From Jannaschia rubra (lineage in GTDB: Bacteria > Pseudomonadota > Alphaproteobacteria > Rhodobacterales > Rhodobacteraceae), in assembly GCF_001403735.1 (NCBI RefSeq), contig NZ_CXPG01000020.1, forward strand, positions 682,001 to 746,000: a stretch of 64,000 nt of DNA, given 5' to 3'. Of this stretch, positions 1 to 9,321 are shown one piece after another. The translations under genes and the position numbers were made by a program. Below the pieces are notes generated by a model. That model was given only the letters and a program-made list of their open reading frames with translations, ran no database searches and had not been told where the DNA came from. Position 1 is the first letter of the stretch; every line of letters starts with the position of its first letter.

Positions 1-429
1 GTGATGCCCCGGCGGGCGCGACAGGGCATAGGCGTTGTCCAGATCGCCCCCCAGCACGGCCTCCACCGCATCGGCCACCAGCCCGGCCGACAGCGCGGCG
101 ATGTCGTAGCCACCGGGACCGAAAGGCGCGCGCGGCCCCAACTCGCCCCCGCCAGCCTCGGACAGGCGCGCGAACTCGTCCAGATATGCCGCCGGATGCA
201 CCCGCAGCAGATCCTCGCGCGTCAGCGGTGCCGCGGACCGGACGTCCAGCTCCCCCATGAGGCCCGTGACCCGCATCAGGTTGACCAGCCGCCGTTTGGT
301 CTCCGGCTCCTCCGGCAGGCCGCCGCCGCCCGCGATGGGCTGCACCAGCCCGCCCACCGGCGCCATCTGGGCATAGTTGCCGCCGCCATGCCAAAGGCAC
401 CGCTCGTCGTGAAAGAACCCCGTCGCCAT
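1..429 (-). CDS. Class II histone deacetylase / acetylpolyamine amidohydrolase family protein (3' part outside window)
   Basis: The reading frame opens with ATG at 429 and stays open for 143 codons to the window edge, so the C-terminal part is missing. The start MATGFFHDERCLWH and the later RPPGHH motif are typical of Zn-dependent deacetylase-fold proteins that hydrolyse acetylpolyamines or acetyl-lysine; the two histidines of PGHH are active-site residues in that family. The remaining metal ligands would lie outside the window, so the substrate cannot be judged. It lies downstream of glyA on the same strand with a gap of about 70 bases and could be co-transcribed with it. Confidence 0.8.
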   Translation of the reverse strand, partial: MATGFFHDERCLWHGGGNYAQMAPVGGLVQPIAGGGGLPEEPETKRRLVNLMRVTGLMGELDVRSAAPLTREDLLRVHPAAYLDEFARLSEAGGGELGPRAPFGPGGYDIAALSAGLVADAVEAVLGGDLDNAYALSRPPGHH

Positions 430-498
430 GCCGCTCTCCCCGCTGCCGCGAACCATGGTCGCGCCAGCGCCCGCCGCGGTCAATCGGAAGCGCGGCCC

Positions 499-1794
499 CT
501 ACAGACCCGGATAGATCGGGAACCGGTCGCAGAGCGCCTGCACGCGTTCGCGCACCGACGCCTCGATGTCCGCGTTGCCATCCGCGCCGTTCGCGGCCAG
601 CCCGTCCACCACCTCGACGATCAGGTCGCCGATCTGCCGGAACTCCGCCTCCGCAAAGCCGCGCGTGGTGCCCGCTGGCGATCCCAGCCGGATGCCCGAG
701 GTGACGGTCGGCTTCTCGTCGTCGAAGGGGATGCCGTTCTTGTTGCAGGTGATATGCGCGCGGCCCAGCGCCGCCTCGGTCTCGTTGCCCTTGACCCCCT
801 TGGGGCGCAGGTCGACCAGCAGCAGATGCGTGTCCGTCCCGCCCGTGACGATGTCGAGCCCGCCCTCGATCAACCGCTCCGACAGCGCCTGCGCGTTGGC
901 GATCACCTGCCGCTGATAGTCCTCGAACCCCGGCCGCAGCGCCTCGCCGAAGGCCACGGCCTTTGCGGCGATCACATGCATCAGCGGCCCGCCCTGGATG
1001 CCGGGGAAGATGGCCGAATTGACCTTCTTCGCGATGGCATCGTCGTCGGTCAGGATCATCCCGCCGCGCGGGCCGCGCAACGTCTTGTGCGTCGTCGTCG
1101 TGGCCACATGCGCATGGGGGAAGGGCGACGGATAAAGGCCCGCCGCCACCAGACCCGCGAAATGCGCCATGTCCACCAGAAGGATGGCCCCTACCGTGTC
1201 GGCGATCTGCCGCATCCGGGCGAAGTCGATGATGCGCGGAATGGCCGATCCGCCGGCGATGATCATCTTCGGGCGATGTTCCGTCGCCAGCGCCTCGACC
1301 TGCTCGTAATCCAGCAGCAGGTCGTCGCGCCGCACGCCGTATTGCACCGCGTCGAACCATTTGCCCGACTGGTTGGGCCGCGTCCCGTGCGTCAGGTGCC
1401 CACCCGCGTCGAGCGACATGCCCAGGATCGTGTCGCCCGGCGTCAGCAGCGCGGTGAACACGCCCTGGTTGGCCTGGCTGCCGGAATTGGGCTGCACGTT
1501 GGCGAAGGCGCAGCCGAACAATTCCTTCGCGCGGTCGATGGCCAGATTCTCGGCCACGTCCACGAACTGGCAGCCGCCGTAATAGCGCCGGCCCGGATAG
1601 CCTTCGGCGTACTTGTTGGTCATCACGCCGCCCTGCGCTTCCATCACGGCGCGGCTGACGATGTTCTCCGACGCGATCAGCTCGATCTCGTCGCGCTGGC
1701 GACCCAGCTCGTCGCGCGTGGCACGGGCGATCTCGGAGTCGGTCTCGGCCAGCGAGCGGGTGAAGAAGCCGTCATCTCGGTGCGGGGCATTCAT
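499..1794 (-). CDS. glyA: Serine hydroxymethyltransferase
   Basis: The 431-residue product has the normal length for bacterial SHMT, the PLP enzyme that interconverts serine and glycine and charges tetrahydrofolate with a one-carbon unit in the cytoplasm. The PLP-binding lysine lies in [14 protein letters not shown] (Lys about 237), preceded by the VDMAHFAG stretch that carries the aspartate contacting the cofactor. The N-terminal ELIASEN and [14 protein letters not shown] motifs are also intact. The gene is divergent from nadK; about 120 bases lie between the two starts and presumably hold both promoters. The one-carbon role fits with metK, purN and purM elsewhere in the window, but they are not linked to it. 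Confidence 0.97.
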   Translation of the reverse strand: MNAPHRDDGFFTRSLAETDSEIARATRDELGRQRDEIELIASENIVSRAVMEAQGGVMTNKYAEGYPGRRYYGGCQFVDVAENLAIDRAKELFGCAFANVQPNSGSQANQGVFTALLTPGDTILGMSLDAGGHLTHGTRPNQSGKWFDAVQYGVRRDDLLLDYEQVEALATEHRPKMIIAGGSAIPRIIDFARMRQIADTVGAILLVDMAHFAGLVAAGLYPSPFPHAHVATTTTHKTLRGPRGGMILTDDDAIAKKVNSAIFPGIQGGPLMHVIAAKAVAFGEALRPGFEDYQRQVIANAQALSERLIEGGLDIVTGGTDTHLLLVDLRPKGVKGNETEAALGRAHITCNKNGIPFDDEKPTVTSGIRLGSPAGTTRGFAEAEFRQIGDLIVEVVDGLAANGADGNADIEASVRERVQALCDRFPIYPGL

Positions 1795-1915
1795 GGCGCG
1801 GTCTCCGTGGAAAGGGATGGCGCCTCATACCCGCGACCCGTCTCGGGATAAAGCGCCGCGGGTTGCCTTTCCTTCGCGCGCTGGGCAAGCCTTGGCCGAA
1901 ACCACGGGACGGGAC

Positions 1916-2683
1916 ATGCCGCGCGCCAGGGACATCGCCTTTCTCGCCTCCGACACGCCGGAGGCGCAGGCCGCGCTGGCCCGCCTCACCGGGCGGTACG
2001 GCCAGACCCCGCTCGAAGACGCGGCGATCATCGTGGCGCTGGGGGGCGACGGCTTCATGCTGGAAACCCTGCACGGCACCATGCACATCGACGCGCCGGT
2101 CTACGGCATGAACCGGGGCACCGTCGGCTTCCTGATGAACGACTACCGCGAGACGGGGCTGACCGGACGCCTCGCCCGTGCCGAGGAAGCCGTCATCAAC
2201 CCCCTCCGCATGACCGCGACGCGGGCCAACGGCGAGGTCGTGGGCGGTCTCGCCATCAACGAGGTGTCGCTCCTGCGCGCCGGCCCCCAGGCCGCCCGCC
2301 TGCGGATCAGCGTGGACGGCCGCGTGCGGATGGAGGAACTGGCCTGCGACGGCGCGCTGGTGGCCACGCCCGCGGGTTCCACCGCCTACAACTACTCGGC
2401 GCATGGGCCGATCCTGCCCATCGGGTCGGACGTGCTGGCGGTGACGGCAGTGGCCGCGTTCCGCCCCCGGCGCTGGCGCGGGGCGCTGCTGCCCAAATCG
2501 GCGCGGGTGCGCTTCGACGTGCTGACCCCCGAAAAGCGCCCGATGATGGCCGAGGCGGACGGCCATTCCGTCCGCGATGTCGTCTCGGTCGAGGTGGTCA
2601 GCGAACCCTCCGTCTGCCACCGCCTGCTGTTCGACCCCGGCCACGGGCTCGAGGAACGGCTCCTGCGCGAGCAGTTCACCTGA
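1916..2683 (+). CDS. nadK: NAD kinase
   Basis: This 255-residue protein phosphorylates NAD to NADP. The diagnostic GGDG motif is at residues 43-46, followed by an MNRGTVGFLMN segment, the INEVSL motif near residue 117 and the nucleotide-binding stretch STAYNYSAHGP near 155-166. The ATG at 1916 was chosen because the family starts shortly before the first beta strand; upstream in-frame codons run back into the glyA promoter and the opposite-strand gene and give protein unlike the family. It is divergent from glyA and followed after about 80 bases by metG on the same strand. Confidence 0.93.
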   Translation: MPRARDIAFLASDTPEAQAALARLTGRYGQTPLEDAAIIVALGGDGFMLETLHGTMHIDAPVYGMNRGTVGFLMNDYRETGLTGRLARAEEAVINPLRMTATRANGEVVGGLAINEVSLLRAGPQAARLRISVDGRVRMEELACDGALVATPAGSTAYNYSAHGPILPIGSDVLAVTAVAAFRPRRWRGALLPKSARVRFDVLTPEKRPMMAEADGHSVRDVVSVEVVSEPSVCHRLLFDPGHGLEERLLREQFT

Positions 2684-2762
2684 CGGCACGCCCGCCCCAC
2701 TGGCATCGCCCCCGCGCATCCGGTAATGCGGCGGCCTGACACTGCCGACAGGACCCCCCCGA

Positions 2763-4472
2763 ATGCCCCGCACGCTCATCACCTCCGCGCTTCCCTACAT
2801 CAACGGCATCAAGCATCTGGGCAACCTCGTGGGCAGCCAGCTTCCCGCCGATCTTTATGCCCGCTACTGCCGCGCGCGGGGGCACGAGGTGATGTTCGTC
2901 TGCGCCACCGACGAACACGGCACGCCCGCCGAACTCGCCGCACGCAAGGCGGGACAGCCGGTGGCCGAATACTGCGCCGAGATGTGGCAGGTGCAGAAGG
3001 ACCTGGCCGACGGCTTCGGCCTGTCCTTCGACCACTTCGGCCGCTCCTCCTCGCCCCAGAACCACCGCCTGACGCAGCACTTCGCCGCCCGGCTCGACGA
3101 CGAGGGGCTGATCGAGCAGCGCGCCTCGCGGCAAGTCTATTCCCACGCCGACGGCCGCTTCCTGCCCGACCGCTACGTCGAGGGCACCTGCCCCAACTGC
3201 GGCTATGACCGCGCGCGCGGCGACCAGTGCGAGAACTGCACCAAGCAGCTCGACCCCACCGACCTCATCGACCCCCGCTCCGCCATCTCGGGCAGCACCG
3301 ACCTCGAGGTGCGCGAGACGCGGCACCTCTACCTGCTCCAGTCGAAGCTGCGCGACCGGCTCGACCGCTGGATCGACGAGCAGAAGGACTGGCCGATCCT
3401 CACCACCTCCATCGCGAAGAAATGGCTCCACGACGGCGACGGGTTGCAGGACCGGGGCATCACCCGCGATCTCGACTGGGGCATCCCGGTGATGAAGAGC
3501 GACGTTCCCTGGCCGGGGATGGAGGGCAAGGTCTTCTACGTCTGGTTCGACGCCCCCATCGAATACATCGCCGGCACCGCCGAATGGGCCGACGCCACGG
3601 GCGGCGACTGGGAACGCTGGTGGCGCACCGACAAGGGTGCCGACGACGTCCGCTACGTGCAGTTCATGGGCAAGGACAACGTGCCCTTCCACGCGCTGTC
3701 CTTCCCCGCCACGCTGCTTGGGTCGAACGAGCCATGGAAGACGGTCGATTACCTCAAGTCCTTCAACTACCTCAACTACGACGGCGGCCAGTTCTCGACC
3801 TCGCAGGGGCGGGGGGTCTTCATGGACCAGGCGCTGTCGATCCTGCCGTCGGACTACTGGCGGTGGTGGCTGCTCAGCCACGTGCCCGAAAGCTCGGACA
3901 CCGAGTTCACCTGGGACAATTTCGCCTCCTCGGTGAACAAGGACCTGGCCGACGTGCTGGGCAACTTCGTCAGCCGCGTGACCAAGTTCTGCCGCTCCCG
4001 CTTCGGCGAGGCGGTGCCCGACGGCGGTACCTGGGGCGCGGCCGAGGAGGCGCTGGTCCAGACCCTCGCCACCCGTCTCGCCGCCTATCAGGCGCATATG
4101 GACGCCATCGAGATCCGCAAGGCCGCGGCCGAGCTTCGCGCCATCTGGGTCGCGGGAAACGAATACCTGCAGGACGCCGCCCCCTGGGCCACCTTCAAGG
4201 ACGACCCCGACCGCGCCGCCGCGCAGATCCGCATGGGGCTGAACCTCATCCGCCTCTATGCCGTGCTGTCGCGCCCCTTCATCCCCGCTGCCTCCGACGC
4301 GATGCTGGCCGCGATGGGCACCGGCGACGACGCCTGGCCGGACGACATGCGCGCGGCCCTTATGGCCCTGCCGCCGGGCCACGCCTTCACCGTGCCCGAC
4401 GTCCTGTTCGCCAAGATCACCGACGATCAGCGCGACGACTGGGCCGCGCGCTTCTCGGGCACGCGCGACTGA
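2763..4472 (+). CDS. metG: Methionine--tRNA ligase
   Basis: A class I aminoacyl-tRNA synthetase of 569 residues that charges tRNA-Met. The HIGH-type signature is the KHLGN segment at about residues 17-21. A zinc knuckle of two CxxC pairs (CPNC about 143-146 and CENC about 156-159) identifies the longer, zinc-containing MetG type. The KMSKS-equivalent is the FSTSQGRG segment near residue 344. No C-terminal dimerisation (Trbp111-like) domain is present, as is common in alphaproteobacteria. The ATG at 2763 directly precedes the conserved [14 protein letters not shown] start. Confidence 0.97.
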   Translation: MPRTLITSALPYINGIKHLGNLVGSQLPADLYARYCRARGHEVMFVCATDEHGTPAELAARKAGQPVAEYCAEMWQVQKDLADGFGLSFDHFGRSSSPQNHRLTQHFAARLDDEGLIEQRASRQVYSHADGRFLPDRYVEGTCPNCGYDRARGDQCENCTKQLDPTDLIDPRSAISGSTDLEVRETRHLYLLQSKLRDRLDRWIDEQKDWPILTTSIAKKWLHDGDGLQDRGITRDLDWGIPVMKSDVPWPGMEGKVFYVWFDAPIEYIAGTAEWADATGGDWERWWRTDKGADDVRYVQFMGKDNVPFHALSFPATLLGSNEPWKTVDYLKSFNYLNYDGGQFSTSQGRGVFMDQALSILPSDYWRWWLLSHVPESSDTEFTWDNFASSVNKDLADVLGNFVSRVTKFCRSRFGEAVPDGGTWGAAEEALVQTLATRLAAYQAHMDAIEIRKAAAELRAIWVAGNEYLQDAAPWATFKDDPDRAAAQIRMGLNLIRLYAVLSRPFIPAASDAMLAAMGTGDDAWPDDMRAALMALPPGHAFTVPDVLFAKITDDQRDDWAARFSGTRD

Positions 4473-4536
4473 CGGGCGTCCGGGGAACAGGTCGGCCACC
4501 TGGAACGTTGGGGGAACATCAAACAGGAGTTTCCCC

Positions 4537-4758
4537 ATGGCCGACCCCACCCCGACCCCCAAGCAGGACGCCCCCGGCAATGCCGCCAAGAACCCCGACG
4601 ACTGGACGACGGGCGACGAGGCGATGACCGGCGCGCAGGCGAGCTATCTCAAGACCCTCTGCGAGGAGGCGGGCGAGGACTTCGACCCGAAGCTGTCCAA
4701 GGCCGAGGCCAGCAAGCGCATCGACGCGCTTCAGGAAAAGACCGGCCGCGGCGCTTAA
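4537..4758 (+). CDS. DUF3072 domain-containing small protein
   Basis: A 73-residue, very hydrophilic protein. The C-terminal half (MTGAQASYLKTLCEEAG, then a KLSKAEASKRIDALQ helix) matches the DUF3072 pattern, a small family often seen in Rhizobiales and Rhodobacterales and of unknown function. A clear AGGAG ribosome site lies just before the ATG at 4537. It follows metG by about 65 bases and may be read with it or from its own promoter. Nothing in the sequence shows an enzymatic function. Confidence 0.8.
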   Translation: MADPTPTPKQDAPGNAAKNPDDWTTGDEAMTGAQASYLKTLCEEAGEDFDPKLSKAEASKRIDALQEKTGRGA

Positions 4759-5116
4759 CGTTTCGTTCATTGCTCGGCCCCAGAACGATCCCCGCTGCAG
4801 CATGACGACACCAGAACGACCGATGGCCCCACGCCGTGGCACGTGTGGGGACCGAAGGTCGGGCCCGATCTTCCCAGACCCCCGGTTCACGCCCGGGGGC
4901 CCCCTCGCAGGTCGTTCGCCCCTGGCAGGCGCGCGCCTCCGTTCACATCCCCGAGACGTCGCTCAGACCCCGCAAGGCACCCCTTGAACGGGCCGAAACG
5001 CGTTCCCAGATTCCCCCTGCCGGATGCCGCCACAGGGTCCGGCGATGGAAGACCCGGCCCCTGTCCGGTCGTGGAAGGGGCCATGTGACGTATCGCTTGA
5101 GACAAGGATGCAAACC
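4759..5116. other. Gene-free intergenic stretch with two GC-rich hairpins
   Basis: No convincing coding sequence on either strand. It holds two inverted repeats that can fold after the DUF3072 gene: CCCCAC...GTGGGG at 4827-4850 (6-bp stem) and CCCCCGG...CCGGGGG at 4879-4899 (7-bp stem, 7-nt loop). Neither is followed by a T-run, so factor-independent termination is doubtful. The right part carries the proposed heat-shock promoter of the Hsp20 gene. Confidence 0.5.
4983..5012 (+). promoter_or_regulatory. Possible sigma32 (RpoH) heat-shock promoter of the hsp20 gene
   Basis: CTTGAA at 4983-4988 followed after 16 bases by CCCAGATT resembles the RpoH consensus (CTTGAA, then CCCCATNT). It sits about 105 bases before the Hsp20 start, and small heat-shock genes are a standard RpoH target, so position and target agree. 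The match of the -10 part is imperfect. Confidence 0.35.
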
Positions 5117-5590
5117 ATGCGAACCTATGATTTCACCCCCCTCTACCGTGCCTCCGTCGGCTTCGACCGGATGGCGAACCTGCTCGACCGGGCGATGACC
5201 GCAGACACGGCGACGACCTATCCTCCCTACAACATCGAGAAGACGGGCGAGAACGACTATCGCATCTCGATCGCCGTCGCGGGCTTCACCGCCGACGAGC
5301 TGTCGATCGAGGCGCGCGAGAACGCCCTGATCGTGACCGCCCGCAAGGCCGAGTCGGAGGACAAGCGGACCTATCTGCACCGCGGCATCGCCACCCGTGC
5401 CTTCGAGAAGTCGTTCCAGCTGGCCGATCACGTTCAGGTGACGGGCGCGTCGCACGCCGACGGGATGCTCCACATCGACCTGGAGCGGCAGGTGCCCGAG
5501 GCGCTGAAGCCGCGCCGGATCGAGATCGCTCCCGCCCGCCGGTCGGACGACAAGGCGATCGAAGGAACCTCCGAGACCGTCGAGGCTTAA
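5117..5590 (+). CDS. Hsp20 / IbpA-type small heat-shock protein
   Basis: A 157-residue alpha-crystallin-domain protein, an ATP-independent holdase that binds unfolding proteins in the cytoplasm. The start MRTYDFTPLYRASVGFDRM is typical of class A (IbpA-like) Hsp20 in alphaproteobacteria. The crystallin domain runs from about residue 38 (YPPYNIEKTGENDYRISIAV) to about 135, with the conserved A-x-x-x-G-x-L region seen as ASHADGMLHIDLER. AAGGA eight bases before the ATG at 5117 fixes the start. The tail is longer and more acidic than in E. coli IbpA. A strong terminator follows. Confidence 0.93.
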   Translation: MRTYDFTPLYRASVGFDRMANLLDRAMTADTATTYPPYNIEKTGENDYRISIAVAGFTADELSIEARENALIVTARKAESEDKRTYLHRGIATRAFEKSFQLADHVQVTGASHADGMLHIDLERQVPEALKPRRIEIAPARRSDDKAIEGTSETVEA

Positions 5591-5625
5591 GCCCCCCAAG
5601 ACTGTGCCTCCGGCCTGCGGAGTGG

Positions 5626-5655
5626 CGCGCGTCCCCCGTCGGGGGCGCGCGTTTT
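5626..5655 (+). terminator. Rho-independent terminator after hsp20
   Basis: Inverted repeat with arms at 5626-5637 and 5641-5651 (11 G-C pairs, one bulged T, loop of 3) directly followed by TTTT. It lies about 35 bases after the hsp20 stop codon. Confidence 0.8.
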
Positions 5656-5727
5656 CGTGTCATCACGACAGCTTTCATCGCGCGTGAGGTCGTCTGCGCG
5701 CAGGATGGTCCGCGAAAGGCGGCCCCC

Positions 5728-6321
5728 ATGTCACAATCCCATCTCTCCCGACGCGACCTTCTCGCCACCGGAACGCTTGCCGCCGCGAGCCTGGCCGCAC
5801 CCCGGACAGCCCGCGCCGAGGCGCCTGACGGCGCCTTCGCCTTCGAGGTCGCGCGCCCCGACGCCGAATGGCGTGCGATGCTGACGTCCGGGGAATACGA
5901 CGTCATGCGCCAGGGCGCGACCGAGGCGCCCCGCTCGAGCGGCCTGTGGGACAAGGCGGAGCCCGGAACCTACGCCTGCCGGGGGTGCGACCTCCCGGTC
6001 TATGAGGCGCGCTGGAAGGTGCTGCTGGACAAGGGCTGGCTGTTCTTCCGCCACTCCCGGCCCGATACCGTGCTGACCTCCATCGACCGCTCGATCTACG
6101 GCCGTTTCTCGCGCGGCGGCGGCAGCCCGACCATGATGGCGGAGCCCATCGACGAGGCGTCGCTGACGCAGGAGGAGCGCGACCTTCTAGACCCGCTTCT
6201 GTCGATGGAGGTGCATTGCCGCCGCTGCGGCTCGCACTTCGGGCACATCCTTCACGTGGAGAACAAGCTGCTGCACTGCGTCAACGGCATCGCCCTGACC
6301 TTCGCGCCCGAGACGGCCTGA
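5728..6321 (+). CDS. msrB: Tat-exported MsrB-type peptide-methionine (R)-S-oxide reductase
   Basis: A 197-residue protein with a twin-arginine signal (SRRDLL at residues 7-12, then a hydrophobic stretch and an A-x-A cleavage region near 28-31), so it should fold in the cytoplasm and be exported. The mature part has the MsrB fold: zinc ligands CRGC (84-87) and CRRC (164-167), the FGH motif, and the catalytic cysteine in HCVNGIAL (Cys184), corresponding to the usual CxNSAAL. The family reduces methionine-R-sulfoxide in proteins. Usual MsrBs are cytoplasmic and about 130-150 residues long; the Tat signal and the NG instead of NS in the active-site motif are departures. No MsrA or MsrP partner is nearby. 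Confidence 0.88.
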   Translation: MSQSHLSRRDLLATGTLAAASLAAPRTARAEAPDGAFAFEVARPDAEWRAMLTSGEYDVMRQGATEAPRSSGLWDKAEPGTYACRGCDLPVYEARWKVLLDKGWLFFRHSRPDTVLTSIDRSIYGRFSRGGGSPTMMAEPIDEASLTQEERDLLDPLLSMEVHCRRCGSHFGHILHVENKLLHCVNGIALTFAPETA

Positions 6322-6325
6322 CCCC

Positions 6326-7186
6326 TCAGAACCATTGCCCCGGCTCCATCAGGCCGAGGTCGAGCAACTGCTGCGCCTGCCACTCGAACCGGATCGACCC
6401 GTTCCAGCGGAACCCCCGGATGGCCGCGCGCGACCCGGGGTTGGTGGCGAGCGCCTTGGCTACCCGGAAGGACGCGACGCAGGCGGTCATGGAATGGTGC
6501 CAGGGGCAGGCATAGGTGTTCATCTCCGGCTCCGACATCGTCAGGTCCGGCAGAAGGCGCAGGCCGGGCCTCGCACGGAACAGCGACACGCGGTCGATGC
6601 GGCGGCGGGTCCAGGGGATGTGTTCCTCGAACCGCCAGCGCAGCCCGCCGAAGAAGTCGAGCTGCCGGTCCAGCGGGCCGTCCTCGCCCCATCGGGCCAG
6701 CGCGAAATATCCCGCCTCGTCCATCCAGGCGTCGTCGCGGTCCACCCCGTCCGACCCCGGCGCCAGTTCGCCGGCATAGAGGTCGATCACGAAGGTCAGC
6801 ACCGCGTCGCGCCGCTCCTCCGCGCAGAAGGCCAGCGCCTCGCCGATGCGGCGGGTTTCGGCGAAGGGGTGGAACAGGTATTCGGCGTTGTGGACGTATC
6901 CCGTCCAGGCCCCCGCCGGGCGGGCCGCGATGAAGGCGTTGACGCAGGTGGCCGCCATGTCGTCCGGCTGCCTGTCGAGCGTCAGGCGATGCACCCCCTC
7001 GGGCAGCACGGGGGGCAGGGCGACCCCCGGCGGGGTGGCGACGACGATGTGGCGGAACCCCGCATCGACGTGGTGGCGCAGGGTGCTTTCCACCTCCCGT
7101 CCGTCCTCGGCCAGGATCATCAGCGCGGGCCCCTTGCCGAGGCGGGACGCTCTGGCGCGCAAATCGTCGAGGGATGTGAAATCCAT
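6326..7186 (-). CDS. Glycosyltransferase-family-2-like hypothetical protein
   Basis: A 286-residue protein starting at ATG 7186. The first part ([31 protein letters not shown]) looks like the N-terminal nucleotide-binding strand-helix-strand of GT-A fold glycosyltransferases, and a [10 protein letters not shown] stretch could supply the DxD-type metal site. The middle and C-terminus ([24 protein letters not shown]) match nothing I recognise. It has no signal peptide or membrane segment. It converges on the msrB gene with only four bases between stops and is divergent from miaB. The function is inferred weakly from fold-like features only. Confidence 0.55.
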   Translation of the reverse strand: MDFTSLDDLRARASRLGKGPALMILAEDGREVESTLRHHVDAGFRHIVVATPPGVALPPVLPEGVHRLTLDRQPDDMAATCVNAFIAARPAGAWTGYVHNAEYLFHPFAETRRIGEALAFCAEERRDAVLTFVIDLYAGELAPGSDGVDRDDAWMDEAGYFALARWGEDGPLDRQLDFFGGLRWRFEEHIPWTRRRIDRVSLFRARPGLRLLPDLTMSEPEMNTYACPWHHSMTACVASFRVAKALATNPGSRAAIRGFRWNGSIRFEWQAQQLLDLGLMEPGQWF

Positions 7187-7309
7187 GCCTGCCCGTCCGT
7201 CGTTCGCGCGCACCTTCCCCGAAACGCCGGGCTCCCGCAACGCCCCGCGTTGCGGGTGGGACCGCTCTGCGGTATTGCCGCTCCTCGTGATCCCCCCGGA
7301 GGGCCCCGC

Positions 7310-8632
7310 ATGACCGCGCCGAAGAAGCTGCACATCAAGACCTACGGCTGTCAGATGAACGTCTACGACAGCGAGCGCATGGCCGAGGCCATGGGCGCGG
7401 AGGGCTATGTCGTGACGGAGGTGCCGGAGGATGCGGACCTGATCCTGCTCAACACCTGCCACATCCGGGAAAAGGCCGCCGAGAAGGTCTATTCCGACCT
7501 TGGCCGCCTGCGCCCGCTGCGGGACGCGCGCCCCGACCTGAAGATCGGCGTGGCGGGCTGCGTGGCGCAGGCGGAGGGTGCCGAGATCATGGCGCGGCAG
7601 CCGCTGGTCGATCTGGTCGTCGGCCCCCAGACCTATCACCGCCTGCCCGAGATGATGCGCCGGGTGGAGGCGGGGGAAAAGGCGCTCGACACCGAGATGC
7701 CGCCCGAGGACAAGTTCGACCACCTTCCCCGCCTTCGCACGCCGGTGGCGAAACCGTCGGCGTTCCTGACGGTGCAGGAAGGTTGCGACAAGTTCTGCGC
7801 CTTCTGCGTCGTGCCCTATACCCGCGGGGCCGAGGTCAGCCGGCCGCCCGCGCGCCTGCTCGACGAGGCGCGCGCGCTGGTGGACCGGGGCGTGCGCGAG
7901 ATCACGCTGCTGGGCCAGAACGTCAACGCCTATCACGGCGCGGGGCCGGACGGGCGCACATGGTCCCTGGCCGACCTGATCGGCGCGATGGGCGATCTGG
8001 AGGGACTGGCGCGCATCCGCTTCACCACCTCGCACCCCAATGACATGACCGACGACCTGATCGCCGCGCACGGCGAGATGCCCAAGCTGATGCCCTATCT
8101 CCACCTGCCGGTGCAGTCGGGCAGCGACCGCATCCTGAAGGCGATGAACCGCAAGCACACCGCCGAGAGCTATGTCGCGCTGATCGACCGGCTGCGCGCG
8201 GCCCGGCCCGACCTGGCGCTGTCGGGGGATTTCATCGTGGGATTTCCCGGCGAGACCGAGGCGGATTTCGAGGATACGATGACGCTGGTGCGGCGCGTGG
8301 GCTATGCCGCCGCCTACAGCTTCCGATATTCCGCGCGGCCCGGCACCCCCGCGGCCGAGAAACCGGACGTGCCGCAGGACGTGGCGGTCGACCGGCTGCA
8401 CCGGCTTCAGGCCCTTCTGACCGAGCAGCAGCGCGCGGCGCAGGACGCGATGGTCGGGCACGAGACCTCCGTCCTGTTCGAGAAGGCCGGCCGCCAGCCG
8501 GGGCAGCTCATCGGCAAGTCGGAGCATCTGATGGCCGTCCATGCCGAAGCGCCCGACTCGCTTCTCGGACAGGTCGTGCAGGTGCGTGTGACGGAATCCA
8601 AGACGAATTCGTTGGCCGCGAAGCTGATCTGA
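7310..8632 (+). CDS. miaB: tRNA (N6-isopentenyl adenosine(37)-C2)-methylthiotransferase
   Basis: A 440-residue radical-SAM enzyme that adds a methylthio group to i6A37 of tRNAs reading UNN codons. The N-terminal domain has the three cluster-binding cysteines ([15 protein letters not shown] and AGCVAQAEG). The radical-SAM CxxxCxxC lies in [10 protein letters not shown] near residues 159-166, and a C-terminal TRAM domain covers about the last 65 residues. A GGAGGG ribosome site precedes ATG 7310. In Rhodobacterales it heads the miaB-phoH-ybeY-corC-lnt region, as here. Confidence 0.96.
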   Translation: MTAPKKLHIKTYGCQMNVYDSERMAEAMGAEGYVVTEVPEDADLILLNTCHIREKAAEKVYSDLGRLRPLRDARPDLKIGVAGCVAQAEGAEIMARQPLVDLVVGPQTYHRLPEMMRRVEAGEKALDTEMPPEDKFDHLPRLRTPVAKPSAFLTVQEGCDKFCAFCVVPYTRGAEVSRPPARLLDEARALVDRGVREITLLGQNVNAYHGAGPDGRTWSLADLIGAMGDLEGLARIRFTTSHPNDMTDDLIAAHGEMPKLMPYLHLPVQSGSDRILKAMNRKHTAESYVALIDRLRAARPDLALSGDFIVGFPGETEADFEDTMTLVRRVGYAAAYSFRYSARPGTPAAEKPDVPQDVAVDRLHRLQALLTEQQRAAQDAMVGHETSVLFEKAGRQPGQLIGKSEHLMAVHAEAPDSLLGQVVQVRVTESKTNSLAAKLI

Positions 8633-8823
8633 CGGCGACAGTCCGCCGAATGCTGCCCCTACGTCAATGTTATTCCGCCGAGCCGGACATTGTCTGGCCC
8701 GTCAATCCCTTATGACGCTTTTCCTTCAAGATCGCTGCGTTAGACCGAATAGTTACCAAGTCTTAACGACTCGGTGGCGTCGGCGATTGGCGCCGGAGTC
8801 CGATCATGCCCTTGGGGAAGCTT

Positions 8824-9150
8824 ATGACATTCAATATTTCCAGAATCCTGCCCGCGACAGCCTTGGTGCTGTCGGCGTCGGCCATCTCCGTTTCGGCGGC
8901 GCAGCCCGGTCAAGGCCAGCAGCGGGTCACGGTCGAATGCGCCCGCTACATCAGCAACGCGGTGATCTGGGACCGGCCGATGCCCGTCTTCATCGATGAC
9001 CTCGTGGCCTACGGCTATACCCTGGACGAGGCGCAATCCATCGCATCCCGCGTCTGCCTCGACGAGGCGGGCGTCCGCAATCCGACGGCGATGGGCCGGA
9101 TCGCGGTCACCGTCCTGCAGGCCAACCCGCCCGCCGGCCGCAGCCGCTGA
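8824..9150 (+). CDS. Small secreted protein of unknown function
   Basis: A 108-residue protein with a Sec-type signal peptide (MTFNISRILPATALVLSAS, cleavage likely after a SAA-type site near residues 24-26). The mature part has two cysteines (EC..., VC...) that could form one disulfide, and no domain I recognise. An in-frame ATG exists 18 bases upstream, but GGGGAAG at 8814-8820 sits three bases before ATG 8824 and overlaps the upstream alternative's coding region, so 8824 is preferred. It stands alone between miaB and phoH and has about 190 bases of leader. Confidence 0.6.
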   Translation: MTFNISRILPATALVLSASAISVSAAQPGQGQQRVTVECARYISNAVIWDRPMPVFIDDLVAYGYTLDEAQSIASRVCLDEAGVRNPTAMGRIAVTVLQANPPAGRSR

Positions 9151-9172
9151 GGCATCGCGCGACGTCACGAAG

Positions 9173-9200
9173 GGGGCCTTGGCGGTGACGCCGGGGCCCC
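9173..9200 (+). terminator. Hairpin after the small secreted protein gene
   Basis: GGGGCC...GGCCCC outer stem and a GGCG-GTGA-CGCC inner hairpin with a GNRA tetraloop, 23 bases after the stop codon. Only a weak T-rich stretch follows, so it may be a terminator or an RNA-stabilising stem. Confidence 0.4.
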
Positions 9201-9321
9201 GTCGCATTTCTGTGCCTTAAGGGCGGCGCGGGGGTGAAATTCGCGGACGCGTTCCTACCTTGACTTGCGGCCGGACGTCCGGCGCGGCACCCTTGCCCGA
9301 GACCGTTTCAAGGAATGTTGA

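Noticed and set aside
1-1851. Long plus-strand reading frame antisense to glyA and the deacetylase-like gene
   Set aside because: It is a GC-rich shadow frame with Arg/His/Ala-rich composition, and both real genes on the other strand have clear family motifs.
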